NCBI RefSeq assembly: GCF_002086455.1
Contig: NZ_MVHC01000007.1
Coordinates: 1 to 64,000, forward strand
Reading direction: 5' to 3'
DNA: 64,000 bases
Source: Mycolicibacter algericus DSM 45454
GTDB lineage: Bacteria; Actinomycetota; Actinomycetes; Mycobacteriales; Mycobacteriaceae
In this document: in pieces, positions 18,489-27,303 of the stretch
Numbering within the stretch: the stretch's first letter is position 1
Layout of the letters: each line of letters starts with the position of its first letter
Translations under genes and position numbers: made by a program
The notes under the pieces: generated by a model
The model's input: only the letters and a program-made list of their open reading frames with translations
The model's database searches: none
What the model was told of the DNA's origin: nothing

Positions 18489-18683
18489 ATGCGAGTTGAG
18501 GTGGACCTGGATCGCTGCGAGGGCAACGCGATTTGCGTCGGAATCGACCCCGACCTGTTCGAACTGAACGACGACGAGCAGGCCGTGGTCAAGATGGCGC
18601 CGGTCCCGGCGGACCGGGAAGCCCACGCTATGCAGGCGATCGCCGAGTGCCCCCGTGCCGCGCTGCGCCGCGTTGACGACTAA
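18489..18683 (+). CDS. fdxD: Ferredoxin FdxD (3Fe-4S type)
   Basis: This 64-residue protein is the Rv3503c orthologue. It starts MRVEVDLDRCEGNAICVGI and later has CPRAALRR, giving Cys-x5-Cys and a distal Cys-Pro. This pattern, with the fourth Cys replaced, is typical of single 3Fe-4S ferredoxins that pass electrons to cytochrome P450s. Ahead of mce4 it probably serves a sterol-oxidising P450 or a dehydrogenase of the pathway. The ATG has AGGAGA upstream. It heads the fdxD-hsd4A-mce4 block downstream of a KstR site. Confidence 0.88.
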   Translation: MRVEVDLDRCEGNAICVGIDPDLFELNDDEQAVVKMAPVPADREAHAMQAIAECPRAALRRVDD

Positions 18684-18760
18684 CCTCGGCCCGGCAGGGG
18701 ACTAGAGGTATTCATAACCGCAGGCGACGAGGGCGCCGCGAGGGGACAGGAGCGGCGTAC

Positions 18761-19675
18761 ATGACTGCGAACAGCGCGATCGATCTGACCGGGAAGGTCG
18801 CCGTGGTGACCGGCGCCGCCGCCGGGTTGGGCCGGGCAGAAGCGATCGGGCTGGCCCGTTCCGGAGCCACCGTGGTTGTCAACGACATCGCGCCGGCGCT
18901 GGAATCCTCCGACGTGATCGACGAGATCGCCGCCGCCGGCGGCAAGGGGGTGCCGGTGGCGGGGGACATCAGCCAGCGCTCCACCGCCGACGAGCTGGTG
19001 AGCACCGCCGACGGCCTGGGCGGGCTGAGCATCGTCGTCAACAACGCCGGGATCACCCGCGACCGGATGTTGTTCAACATGTCCGATGACGACTTCGACG
19101 CCGTGATCGCGGTGCACCTGCGCGGGCATTTCCTGTTGACGCGCAACGCGGCCGCGTATTGGCGCCAGCGGGCCAAAGATGCTGACGCCGGAACCGTGTA
19201 CGGCCGCATCATCAACACGTCCTCGGAAGCCGGGCTGATGGGTCCGGTCGGTCAGGCCAACTACGGCGCGGCCAAGGCGGGCATCACCGCCCTGACGCTG
19301 TCGGCCAGCCGGGCGCTCAGTCGCTACGGCGTGCGCGCCAACGCCATCTGCCCGCGGGCCCGTACCGCGATGACCGCCGACGTCTTCGGTGAGGCCAAGG
19401 TTGGCGACGGGGAAATCGACCCGCTGTCGCCCGAGCACGTGGTCACCCTGGTCCGGTTCCTGTCGTCGCCGGCATCGGACTCGGTCAACGGTCAGGTCTT
19501 CGTGGTGTACGGACCTGAGGTAATGCTGATGGCCGCGCCGACGGTGGAACATAAGTTCAGTGCCGACGGACAGGCCTGGGATCCGACCCGGTTGGCGGAC
19601 ACGCTGGCGAATTACTTCTCGGATCGCGATCCGAAGCGGACCTTCTCAGCTTCGGAGTTGATGGACGCCGATTAG
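18761..19675 (+). CDS. hsd4A: Short-chain dehydrogenase Hsd4A
   Basis: This 304-residue classical SDR matches Hsd4A (Rv3502c). It has the cofactor loop VVTGAAAGLGRAEA, the NNAG motif, and a catalytic Ser-Tyr-Lys set seen as NTSSEAG...NYGAAKAG. Hsd4A acts as a 17-beta-hydroxysteroid and 3-hydroxyacyl-CoA dehydrogenase for steroid side chains, working after EchA19-type hydration. The region after residue 230 (VMLMAAPTVEHKF) is the usual extension of this subgroup. The ATG follows GGACAGGAG. It sits between fdxD and yrbE4A, as in M. tuberculosis. Confidence 0.92.
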   Translation: MTANSAIDLTGKVAVVTGAAAGLGRAEAIGLARSGATVVVNDIAPALESSDVIDEIAAAGGKGVPVAGDISQRSTADELVSTADGLGGLSIVVNNAGITRDRMLFNMSDDDFDAVIAVHLRGHFLLTRNAAAYWRQRAKDADAGTVYGRIINTSSEAGLMGPVGQANYGAAKAGITALTLSASRALSRYGVRANAICPRARTAMTADVFGEAKVGDGEIDPLSPEHVVTLVRFLSSPASDSVNGQVFVVYGPEVMLMAAPTVEHKFSADGQAWDPTRLADTLANYFSDRDPKRTFSASELMDAD

Positions 19676-19913
19676 AACGCGGTTAGAACGCGTTTCAGCG
19701 AGGCGTGGATCACAATTGCTTTGACCAGCATAAATAATCCGTTTCTTTTACTAAAACGTGTCCTTTGACACTCCGAACGTGTTCTAGTTACTATGAGCCG
19801 GCTCACGAGGGCCGGACGGTGAATCACGCGAACAGCGCCGGTCACGTGAGGTGGCCGGATACAGTTTTGCGACCACCGGCAGCCGGATGCCCGACCTGAG
19901 GGAAGGACGTGCC
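19676..19913. promoter_or_regulatory. mce4 promoter region with several KstR-type sites
   Basis: This 238-base gap ahead of yrbE4A contains a direct repeat of TTAGAACGCG at 19673-19692. The second copy runs into TAGAACGCGTTTCA at 19684-19697, a perfect TnnAACnnGTTnnA match. A degenerate copy lies at 19752-19765 (AAAACGTGTCC core) and a near-consensus site at 19773-19786, CCGAACGTGTTCTA, whose outer T is C. Three graded sites ahead of one operon suggest tighter control of sterol import than of the other promoters here. Confidence 0.75.
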
Positions 19914-20678
19914 TTGATCGAACAGCTCACGGTTCCGGCTCGGGCCGTGGGCGGTTTCGTAGAGATGTCGCTGGCGACATTCCGGGCGATGTTTCGCCGG
20001 CCGTTCCAATACCGTGAGTTCCTCGACCAGACCTGGATGATCGCCCGGGTGTCGCTGGTGCCGACCCTGCTGGTCGCGATCCCCTTCACCGTGCTGGTGG
20101 CGTTCACCATCAACATCCTGCTGCGGGAGATCGGCGCCGCCGACCTGTCCGGCGCCGGGACCGCATTCGGCACCATCACCCAGCTGGGCCCGGTGGTCAC
20201 CGTGCTGGTGGTGGCCGGTGCCGGCGCCACCGCGATCTGCGCGGACCTGGGCGCGCGCACCATCCGCGAAGAGATCGACGCGATGCGGGTGCTCGGCATC
20301 GACCCGATCCAGCGGCTGGTGGTACCCCGGGCGCTGGCCTCGACGTTCGTCGCGCTGCTGCTCAACGGCCTGGTGTGCGCGATCGGCCTGGTCGGGGGCT
20401 ATGTATTCTCCGTCTTTCTGCAGGGCGTCAACCCGGGCGCCTTCATCAACGGGCTGACCGTGCTGACCGGGCTCGGGGAGCTGGTGATGGCCGAGATCAA
20501 GGCGCTGCTGTTCGGCACCGCCGCCGGGCTGATCGGGTGCTACCGCGGGCTGACCGCCAAGGGCGGTCCGCAGGGGGTCGGCAACGCGGTCAACGAGACC
20601 GTCGTCTACGCCTTCATCTGTCTGTTCGTCATCAACGTCGTCATGACCGCGATCAGCGTGCGGGTGCTGGTCAAATGA
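19914..20678 (+). CDS. yrbE4A: Mce4 ABC-type permease YrbE4A
   Basis: This 254-residue MlaE-family integral membrane protein has about six membrane segments and the conserved cytoplasmic block ATAICADLGARTIREEIDAM, which contacts the MceG/MlaF-like ATPase. The TTG at 19914-19916 is chosen because GGAAGG lies 7 bases upstream and the product then equals the 254-residue orthologue Rv3501c beginning IEQL/IQQL. ATG starts further up would add residues not found in the family. It overlaps yrbE4B by four bases (ATGA). With YrbE4B it forms the inner-membrane channel of the Mce4 cholesterol importer. Confidence 0.93.
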   Translation: MIEQLTVPARAVGGFVEMSLATFRAMFRRPFQYREFLDQTWMIARVSLVPTLLVAIPFTVLVAFTINILLREIGAADLSGAGTAFGTITQLGPVVTVLVVAGAGATAICADLGARTIREEIDAMRVLGIDPIQRLVVPRALASTFVALLLNGLVCAIGLVGGYVFSVFLQGVNPGAFINGLTVLTGLGELVMAEIKALLFGTAAGLIGCYRGLTAKGGPQGVGNAVNETVVYAFICLFVINVVMTAISVRVLVK

Positions 20679-21517
20679 GTTACGACGCCACGCTGCGATT
20701 CCGGCGGCTGTTCCGGTGGGCGCCCAAGGCCTACGACAACTTCGGCGAGCAGGCCCTGTTCTACGCCGAGTCGATTCGTTACGTGCCCAACGCGCTGACC
20801 AAGTACCGCAAGGAAACGGTCCGGCTGATCGCCGAGATCACCATGGGCACCGGCGCGCTGGCGATCATCGGCGGCACGGTCGGGGTGGCCACCTTCTTGA
20901 CCCTGGCCTCCGGCGGCGTGATCGCGGTGCAGGGATTCTCGTCGCTGGGCAACATCGGCATCGAGGCGTTGACCGGGTTCCTGTCGGCGTTCCTCAACGT
21001 GCGCATCGTCGCACCCGTGGTGGCTGGGATCGCGCTCGCGGCCACCATCGGTGCCGGCACCACCGCCCAGCTCGGCGCCATGCGGGTCGCCGAGGAGATC
21101 GACGCCGTCGAATCTATGGCGGTACACGCGGTGTCGTATCTGGTATCCACCCGGCTGGTGGCGGGCCTGATCGCGATCATCCCGCTGTACTCACTGTCGG
21201 TGCTGGCGGCGTTCTTCGCGGCCCGGTCCACCACGGTGTTCATCAACGCGCAGTCGCCAGGCCTTTACGACCACTACTTTGATACCTTCCTTATTCCGAC
21301 CGACCTACTGTGGTCCTTCCTGCAGGCGATCATCATGTCGATCGCGGTGATGCTGGTGCACACCAACTACGGCTTCAACGCGGCCGGCGGACCCGTCGGC
21401 GTGGGTATCGCGGTGGGTCAGGCGGTGCGCACGTCGCTGGTGGTCGTGGTAGTCATTACGTTGTTCGTTTCACTCGCCGTCTACGGCGGGTCCGGTAACT
21501 TCAACCTCTCGGGATAG
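20675..21517 (+). CDS. yrbE4B: Mce4 ABC-type permease YrbE4B
   Basis: This 280-residue MlaE-family protein is the Rv3500c orthologue of the same length. The coupling block is seen as TTAQLGAMRVAEEIDAVESM, and there are about five to six membrane helices. The start ATG overlaps the yrbE4A stop as ATGA. The C-terminus ends in a hydrophobic helix (TSLVVVVVITLFVSLAVYGG). It pairs with YrbE4A and the MCE subunits to import sterols; the ATPase MceG is not in this window. Confidence 0.94.
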   Translation: MSYDATLRFRRLFRWAPKAYDNFGEQALFYAESIRYVPNALTKYRKETVRLIAEITMGTGALAIIGGTVGVATFLTLASGGVIAVQGFSSLGNIGIEALTGFLSAFLNVRIVAPVVAGIALAATIGAGTTAQLGAMRVAEEIDAVESMAVHAVSYLVSTRLVAGLIAIIPLYSLSVLAAFFAARSTTVFINAQSPGLYDHYFDTFLIPTDLLWSFLQAIIMSIAVMLVHTNYGFNAAGGPVGVGIAVGQAVRTSLVVVVVITLFVSLAVYGGSGNFNLSG

Positions 21518-21530
21518 CAAGGACATACGG

Positions 21531-22730
21531 GTGGAAAACGGATCGAGGCGTACCCAGGTGCGGATTGCCGCGGCAGTCCTGGGTGCGCTCCTGGTTGCCG
21601 CCACCGTCTTCACCTATCTGTCCTATGTCTCCGTCTTCAGCTCCACCGATAAGGTCACCGTCACGTCGCCGCGGGCCGGCCTGGTGATGGAGAGGGACGC
21701 CAAGGTCAAATACCGCGGTATCCAGATCGGCAAGGTCAAGGAGATCACGTATCAGGGCCAGCAGGCCAAGCTCGCGCTGGCCATCGACAGCGCCGCGATG
21801 CGATACATCCCGTCGAACGCCGCCGTGCACATCGCCAGCAACACCATCTTCGGAGCCAAGGCGGTGGAGTTCATTCCGCCGCCGGTGCCGTCGGGTAAGG
21901 CATTGCGCAGCGGCGCCGATGTGCAGGCCTCCGACGTGCAGCTGGAAGCCAACACGCTGTTCCAGAAGTTGACCGATCTGCTGGACAAGATCGACCCGGT
22001 GCAGCTCAACGGATCTATCAGCGCGCTGGCCGAAGGATTGCGCGGCAACGGCGACAACCTGGGCGCGCTGCTGTCCGGGCTGAACGGCTACCTGGAGAAG
22101 CTCAACCCGAAACTGCCGCAGCTCCAGTCGGGTTTCGCCAAGACCGCGGTGGTCGGCAACATCTACGGCGACGCCGCCCCGGATCTGGCGACCATCTTCG
22201 ACAATGTTCCGACGATCAGCAAGACGCTGGTCGACCAGCGCGACAACCTGAACAAGGCGCTGCTGGCGACCACCGGGCTGGCCAACAACGGCTACGACAC
22301 GTTCGCGCCGGCCGCTGACGACTTCATCGCCGGCATCACCCGGTTCCGGGCGTTGGGCTCTCTGCTGGCCGAGTACTCGCCGGAGTTCGGCTGCCTGTTC
22401 CGGGGAATCCAAGGTGCGCTGGAGAAATTCGGTCCGTCGATCGGTGGCACCAAGCCGGCGCTCTACGTGCACTCCAGCTTCATCCCGGGCGCACCGGCCT
22501 ACACCTATCCGGAGAGCCTGCCGGTGGCCAACGCGACCGGTGGCCCCAACTGTCGTGGCCTGCCGGACATTCCGAGCAAGCAGTACGGCGGCTCCTGGTT
22601 CCGGTCGCCGTTCCTGGTCACCGACAGCGCCTACATCCCGTTTCAGCCGAACACCGAGGTGCAGTTCGACGCGCCGTCGACCGCGCAGTTCCTGTTCAAC
22701 GGGGCCTTTGCCGAACGGGACGAGTACTGA
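21531..22730 (+). CDS. mce4A: Mce4A, substrate-binding MCE subunit
   Basis: This 399-residue protein has one N-terminal membrane helix (about residues 11-32) followed by the MCE domain, with VTSPRAGLVMERDAKVKYRGIQIGKV at its start. A long helical region follows, in which repeated LxxxNxLNKALLATTGL-like heptads are visible. MCE subunits assemble into a hexameric tube that carries sterol from the outer envelope to YrbE4AB. The start is a GTG at 21531 after AAGGA. The end overlaps the mce4B start (TGATG). Confidence 0.94.
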   Translation: MENGSRRTQVRIAAAVLGALLVAATVFTYLSYVSVFSSTDKVTVTSPRAGLVMERDAKVKYRGIQIGKVKEITYQGQQAKLALAIDSAAMRYIPSNAAVHIASNTIFGAKAVEFIPPPVPSGKALRSGADVQASDVQLEANTLFQKLTDLLDKIDPVQLNGSISALAEGLRGNGDNLGALLSGLNGYLEKLNPKLPQLQSGFAKTAVVGNIYGDAAPDLATIFDNVPTISKTLVDQRDNLNKALLATTGLANNGYDTFAPAADDFIAGITRFRALGSLLAEYSPEFGCLFRGIQGALEKFGPSIGGTKPALYVHSSFIPGAPAYTYPESLPVANATGGPNCRGLPDIPSKQYGGSWFRSPFLVTDSAYIPFQPNTEVQFDAPSTAQFLFNGAFAERDEY

Positions 22731-23767
22731 TGAGCACCCGCAGCACGCTGATCAAGGTCTCCATCTTCACGCTCGCCATGCTGCTGGTGTCGGCCGGGCT
22801 GGTGGTGGTGTTCGGCGAGTTCCGGTTCGCGTCCAACCACACGTACCACGCCAATTTCGCCAGTGCCTCCCGGCTCAAGGGCGGCGAGGATGTGCGGATC
22901 GCCGGAATCCCGGTCGGCACGGTGAAACGCGTCGAGCTGGCCGGCGACAACAGCGTCAACGTCACTTTCGACGTCAACAAGCGTTACCAGATCTACGACT
23001 CGACCCGCGCGCTGATCCGTTACGAGAACCTGGTCGGCGACCGGTACCTGGAGATCGCCTCCGGCGCCGGCGATCTGCGCAAACTACCGCCCGGCGGCAC
23101 CATCGCGCGGAAGAACACCCAGCCGGCGCTGGACCTGGACGCGCTGCTGGGCGGGATGCGCCCGGTGCTCAAGGGTCTGGACGGCAACAAGATCAATGAG
23201 GTCAGCAACGCGATCATCGAGTTGTTGCAGGGCCAGGGCGGCGCGCTGACGCAGATGCTTTCCAGCACCAACTCGTTCACCACCACACTGGCCTCCCGCG
23301 ACCAGCTGATCGGCGACGTGATCAACAACTTGAACACGGTGCTGTCCACCGTCGATGACAAGCGGGAGCAGTTCGACGCCACCGTCGACCGGCTGCAGCA
23401 GCTGATCACCGGATTGGCAGAGGGCAAGGACGCGATCGCCGGGGCGATCGGACCGCTGGCGTCGGTGGAGACCGACCTGACCGACACACTGCGCCGCACC
23501 CGCCGGCCGCTGCAGGGCGTGATCGAGAACGCCCGGCCGCTGGCCACCGTGCTGGATAAGCGCAAACAGGAACTCAACGACGTCATCGACCCGCTGGAGG
23601 AGAACTACCTGCGGCTCAATGCGCTCGGCGCCTACGGCTCGTTCTTCAACATCAACTACTGCACGGTCTCCCTGAAGTTGAACGGGCCGGCGGGCAGCGA
23701 CATCATTCTGCCGATGGGCGGCCAGAATGACACCAGCAAGGGGAGGTGCTCTCCTGTCAAAAATTGA
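22730..23767 (+). CDS. mce4B: Mce4B, MCE subunit
   Basis: This 345-residue protein has an N-terminal anchor helix (KVSIFTLAMLLVSAGLVVVF) and an MCE domain with ASRLKGGEDVRIAGIPVGTVKRVEL, then an extended helical segment. The family and order match Rv3498c. The ATG shares one base with the mce4A stop, so translation is coupled. The C-terminus holds a cysteine pair around YCTVSLKL and GRCSPVKN, a pattern common in Mce B proteins. Confidence 0.93.
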   Translation: MSTRSTLIKVSIFTLAMLLVSAGLVVVFGEFRFASNHTYHANFASASRLKGGEDVRIAGIPVGTVKRVELAGDNSVNVTFDVNKRYQIYDSTRALIRYENLVGDRYLEIASGAGDLRKLPPGGTIARKNTQPALDLDALLGGMRPVLKGLDGNKINEVSNAIIELLQGQGGALTQMLSSTNSFTTTLASRDQLIGDVINNLNTVLSTVDDKREQFDATVDRLQQLITGLAEGKDAIAGAIGPLASVETDLTDTLRRTRRPLQGVIENARPLATVLDKRKQELNDVIDPLEENYLRLNALGAYGSFFNINYCTVSLKLNGPAGSDIILPMGGQNDTSKGRCSPVKN

Positions 23768-24812
23768 CCGCGTAAACCCGGTTCGCACCGGCACATTGGG
23801 CATCGCACTGGTGGCATGCGTGCTCTTGGTCTCCTTCGGATACACCAGCCTGCCGTTCTGGCCGCAGGGCAAGGTTTACCAAGGCTATTTCGCCGACGCC
23901 GGCGGCATCATTCCCGGCAACGACGTGACGGTGTCCGGTATCCGGGTGGGCAAGGTGACCAAGGTGGTGCTGGCCGGAGCCAGCGCGAAAGTGAGTTTCT
24001 CCGTCGACCGCAACATCCGGGTGGGCGACCAGTCGCTGGCCGCGATCCGCACCGACACCGTGCTGGGCGAGAAGGCACTGTCGATCACGCCCGCCGGCGC
24101 CGGTTCGGTCACCGAGATTCCACTGGACCGCACCCGTGCCCCGTACACCCTCAACAACGCGCTGCAGGACCTCGGCGGCAACGCCCGGGATCTGGACAAG
24201 CCGCGATTCGAGGAAGCGTTGCAGGTGCTCACCGATTCGATGCGCGAGGCGACGCCGCAGTTGCGCGGGGCGCTGGACGGGGTTGCCGCCCTGTCGCGCA
24301 GCATTAACCGCCGCGATGAAGCGCTGGGCCAGTTGCTGACCCACGCCAAGTCGGTCACCGGAGTACTCAACCAGCGTGCCGAGCAGGTCAACCAGCTGGT
24401 GCTCGACGGCAACCAACTTTTCGCAGCGCTGGACGAACGCCGTCAAGCGATCGGTGCGCTGATCGGCGGTATCGACGATGTGTCGCAGCAGCTTTCCGGC
24501 TTCGTCGCCGACAATAAGGCCGAAATCGGCCCGACCCTGAACAAACTCAACCTGGTGATGGACAACCTGATCGAACGCAAGGACCGGATCGCCGGGGCGA
24601 TGGAGCGGCTGCCCGGATACGCCACCACGCTCGGTGAGGTGGTGGCCTCGGGTCCGGGCTTCCAGATCAACCTCTACGGCATGCCGCCGCCCACCATGTC
24701 GGAGGTGCTGCTCGACATGTACTTCCAGCCCGGCAAGCTACCGGACAGCCTGGCCGACTACCTGCGCGGGATGATCTCCGAGCGCACCGTGATAAAGCCG
24801 AAGTCGCCATGA
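23727..24812 (+). CDS. mce4C: Mce4C, MCE subunit
   Basis: This 361-residue protein has an anchor helix (TLGIALVACVLLVSFGYTSL), the MCE domain (DAGGIIPGNDVTVSGIRVGKVTKVVL) and a helical tail ending SPKSP-like, as in Rv3497c. The start is open. The ATG at 23727 overlaps mce4B by 41 bases and has only a weak ribosome site, while a strong GGGGAGG at 23740-23746 points to a CTG at 23754 that would give 352 residues. The M. tuberculosis protein is 357 residues, so length does not decide it. Confidence 0.9.
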   Translation: MTPARGGALLSKIDRVNPVRTGTLGIALVACVLLVSFGYTSLPFWPQGKVYQGYFADAGGIIPGNDVTVSGIRVGKVTKVVLAGASAKVSFSVDRNIRVGDQSLAAIRTDTVLGEKALSITPAGAGSVTEIPLDRTRAPYTLNNALQDLGGNARDLDKPRFEEALQVLTDSMREATPQLRGALDGVAALSRSINRRDEALGQLLTHAKSVTGVLNQRAEQVNQLVLDGNQLFAALDERRQAIGALIGGIDDVSQQLSGFVADNKAEIGPTLNKLNLVMDNLIERKDRIAGAMERLPGYATTLGEVVASGPGFQINLYGMPPPTMSEVLLDMYFQPGKLPDSLADYLRGMISERTVIKPKSP

Positions 24813-26143
24813 CGCGACCGTCATTGCGGATTCTGCTCGCCGGGGCGCTGGCCGCGCTGCTGGCCGCCGGTGTGTACCTGGTGCTGCCGGCGCAGCGCGG
24901 CTACCGGATCACCGGTTACTTCGCCTCGGCGGTGGGCCTGTACCCGGGCGACGACGTTCGGGTGGTCGGGGTACCGGTCGGCCGGATCGAGTCCATCGAG
25001 CCGCGCGCGGAGAACGTCAAGATCACCATGTCGGTGAACAGGGACGTGCCGTTGCCGGCCGACGTGCACGCGGTGCTGATGGCGCCCAACATCGTCTCGG
25101 CGCGGGTCATTCAACTGGCTCCGGCCTACACCGGCGGCGAGCGGCTTGCCGACGGCGCGGTGCTCGGCGAAGACCGCACCGCGGTCCCGGTCGAATGGGA
25201 CGAGGTCAAGAAGGAACTGACGCAGCTCAGTGCGCAACTGGCGCCCGAGCAGGGCAAACTCAACGGCGCGCTGAGCGCGGTCGTCAACCAGGCCGCTGAC
25301 ACCTTCGACGGCAACGGGGACTCGTTCCGCAGCGCACTGCGGGAGCTGTCGGCGACCACAGGACGGCTCGGTGACTCGCGCACGGATCTGTTCGGCACCG
25401 TCAAGAACCTGCAGGTGCTGGTCGACGCACTGTCCGGCAGCAACGAGCAGATCGTGCAGTTCACCGATCATGCCGCGGCCGTCTCGGCGGTGCTCGCAGA
25501 CAGCTCGGTCGACCTGGATGTCACGCTGGGCACCCTCAACCAGGCGCTGCGCGACGTGCGCGGATTCCTGCACGACAACAACGACGCGTTGATCGCGCAG
25601 GTCAACAAGCTCTCGGAGTTCAGCAAGCTGCTCAGCGACCAGAGTGAGAACTTCGAGCAGGTGCTGCACATCACCCCGCACGGCCTGGTCAACTTCTACC
25701 AGATCTACAACCCCGCGCAGGGCACCCTGAGCGGTCTGCTGTCGCTGCCCGACTTCGCCAACCCGGTGCAGTTCATCTGCGGCGGAATCTTCGACGTCGG
25801 CTCGGTGCCGGACAACTTCAAGCGGGCCGAGATCTGCAAGGAGCGGATGGGGCCGGTGATGCGGCGCTGGTCGATGAACTTCGTGCCGTTCCTGTTCCAT
25901 CCGATCAACTCGATCACCGCCTACAAGGGCCAGATCATCTACGACACCCCGGAGACCGAAGCCAAGGCGCAGACACCGGTGCCCTACCTGAAGTGGATGC
26001 CTGCACCGGGTGTCACGCCGCCGAGCACCGATGACGTCGCCGCGCTGTTCCTGCCGCCGTCGGAGCCGGGACAGCTGGGCCAGGCACCCGGTCCGCACGG
26101 CCCGCAGCGGCCCGGGGCCGGCGCACCACGGGAGGGCGGATGA
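24809..26143 (+). CDS. mce4D: Mce4D, MCE subunit
   Basis: This 444-residue protein has an anchor helix (RILLAGALAALLAAGVYLVL), the MCE domain (AVGLYPGDDVRVVGVPVGRIESI), a helical region and a Pro/Gly-rich C-terminal tail from about residue 390. The tail is usual for Mce D proteins and is probably exposed outside. The ATG overlaps the mce4C stop (ATGA) and the stop overlaps the mce4E start. It corresponds to Rv3496c. Confidence 0.93.
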   Translation: MTRPSLRILLAGALAALLAAGVYLVLPAQRGYRITGYFASAVGLYPGDDVRVVGVPVGRIESIEPRAENVKITMSVNRDVPLPADVHAVLMAPNIVSARVIQLAPAYTGGERLADGAVLGEDRTAVPVEWDEVKKELTQLSAQLAPEQGKLNGALSAVVNQAADTFDGNGDSFRSALRELSATTGRLGDSRTDLFGTVKNLQVLVDALSGSNEQIVQFTDHAAAVSAVLADSSVDLDVTLGTLNQALRDVRGFLHDNNDALIAQVNKLSEFSKLLSDQSENFEQVLHITPHGLVNFYQIYNPAQGTLSGLLSLPDFANPVQFICGGIFDVGSVPDNFKRAEICKERMGPVMRRWSMNFVPFLFHPINSITAYKGQIIYDTPETEAKAQTPVPYLKWMPAPGVTPPSTDDVAALFLPPSEPGQLGQAPGPHGPQRPGAGAPREGG

Positions 26144-27297
26144 GGGTGAAATCTCTTGCCTGCGTTCTGGGGGCCGGAGCGCTGGTGCTGTCCGGCTGCC
26201 AGTTCGGTGGGCTGAACTCGCTGAACATGCCGGGCACCGCGGGCCACGGCCGAGGGTCCTACAACATCACGGTGCAACTACCGGACGTGACCACGCTGCC
26301 GCAGAACTCGCCGGTGATGGTCGACGACGTCACCGTGGGCAGCGTCTCCGGTCTGGAAGCCGTGCAGCAACCGGACGGCAGCTTTTTTGCGGCGGTCAAA
26401 CTGTCGCTGGACGGCAATGTTCAGCTTCCGGCCAATGCCACCGCGAAAGTCGCCCAGACCTCGCTGCTGGGATCCCAGCACATCGAACTTTCCGCACCCC
26501 ACGACGAGGCCCCGACCGGCCGACTCGCTCCCGGCGACCAGATCCCGCTCAGCCGCACCGGGCGCTACCCCAGCACCGAAGAGGTGCTGTCCTCACTGGG
26601 CGTGGTGGTGAACCAGGGCAATCTCGGCGCGCTGCAGGACATCACCGAGGAGGCCTACGCGGCGGTCGCCGGGCGGGCCGGCACCTTCGCCGGACTGCTG
26701 CCCCGGCTCGCCGAGCTGACGGCATCGCTGGACCGCCAGGCCCATGACATCATCGCCGCCGCCGAGGGGCTCAACCGGATCGGCGTTACCCTGGCCCGCA
26801 GTGCCCCCAGCCTCGCGCGGGCCCTGGAGACCATGCCGGGTGCGCTGCAGGTGCTCAACGACAACCGCGCCAACATCGTGGATGCGTTCGGAGCGCTGCA
26901 GCGGTTGGCGACCGTCGGGTCACGGATCATGACGGAGACCAAAGAGGACTTCGCCGCCGACATCAAGGACCTCTACCCGGTCATCAAGGCGTTCGCCGAC
27001 AACGCCAACGAGTTGGTAACGGCGTTCCCGTTCATTCCGACCTTCCCGTTCCCGTCGATGTATCTGCGCAACGCGGTGCGCGGCGACTTCCTGAACGTCT
27101 ACGTCACCTTCGACATGACGCTGCGGCGATTCGGCGAAACCGTGTTCACCACCGGCGCGTTCGACCCGAACATGCCGCACATGCACGACGTGCTCAATCC
27201 GCCCGACTTCTTGATCGGTGAAATGGCGAACCTGTCCGGGCAGGCGGCCGACCCGTTCAAGATCCCGCCCGGCACGGCTGTCCGATATGAGGAATGA
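26140..27297 (+). CDS. lprN: Mce4E lipoprotein (LprN)
   Basis: This 385-residue protein begins with a lipoprotein signal ending in the lipobox LSGC at residues 17-20, so Cys20 is probably acylated. This is the feature that sets E subunits apart from other MCE proteins. The MCE domain (TLPQNSPVMVDDVTVGSVSGLE) and helical part follow. The orthologue is Rv3495c. The ATG has GGAGGG close upstream within the end of mce4D. The lipid anchor is thought to fix one side of the Mce tube in the envelope. Confidence 0.93.
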   Translation: MRVKSLACVLGAGALVLSGCQFGGLNSLNMPGTAGHGRGSYNITVQLPDVTTLPQNSPVMVDDVTVGSVSGLEAVQQPDGSFFAAVKLSLDGNVQLPANATAKVAQTSLLGSQHIELSAPHDEAPTGRLAPGDQIPLSRTGRYPSTEEVLSSLGVVVNQGNLGALQDITEEAYAAVAGRAGTFAGLLPRLAELTASLDRQAHDIIAAAEGLNRIGVTLARSAPSLARALETMPGALQVLNDNRANIVDAFGALQRLATVGSRIMTETKEDFAADIKDLYPVIKAFADNANELVTAFPFIPTFPFPSMYLRNAVRGDFLNVYVTFDMTLRRFGETVFTTGAFDPNMPHMHDVLNPPDFLIGEMANLSGQAADPFKIPPGTAVRYEE

Positions 27298-27303
27298 CCT
27301 GCG

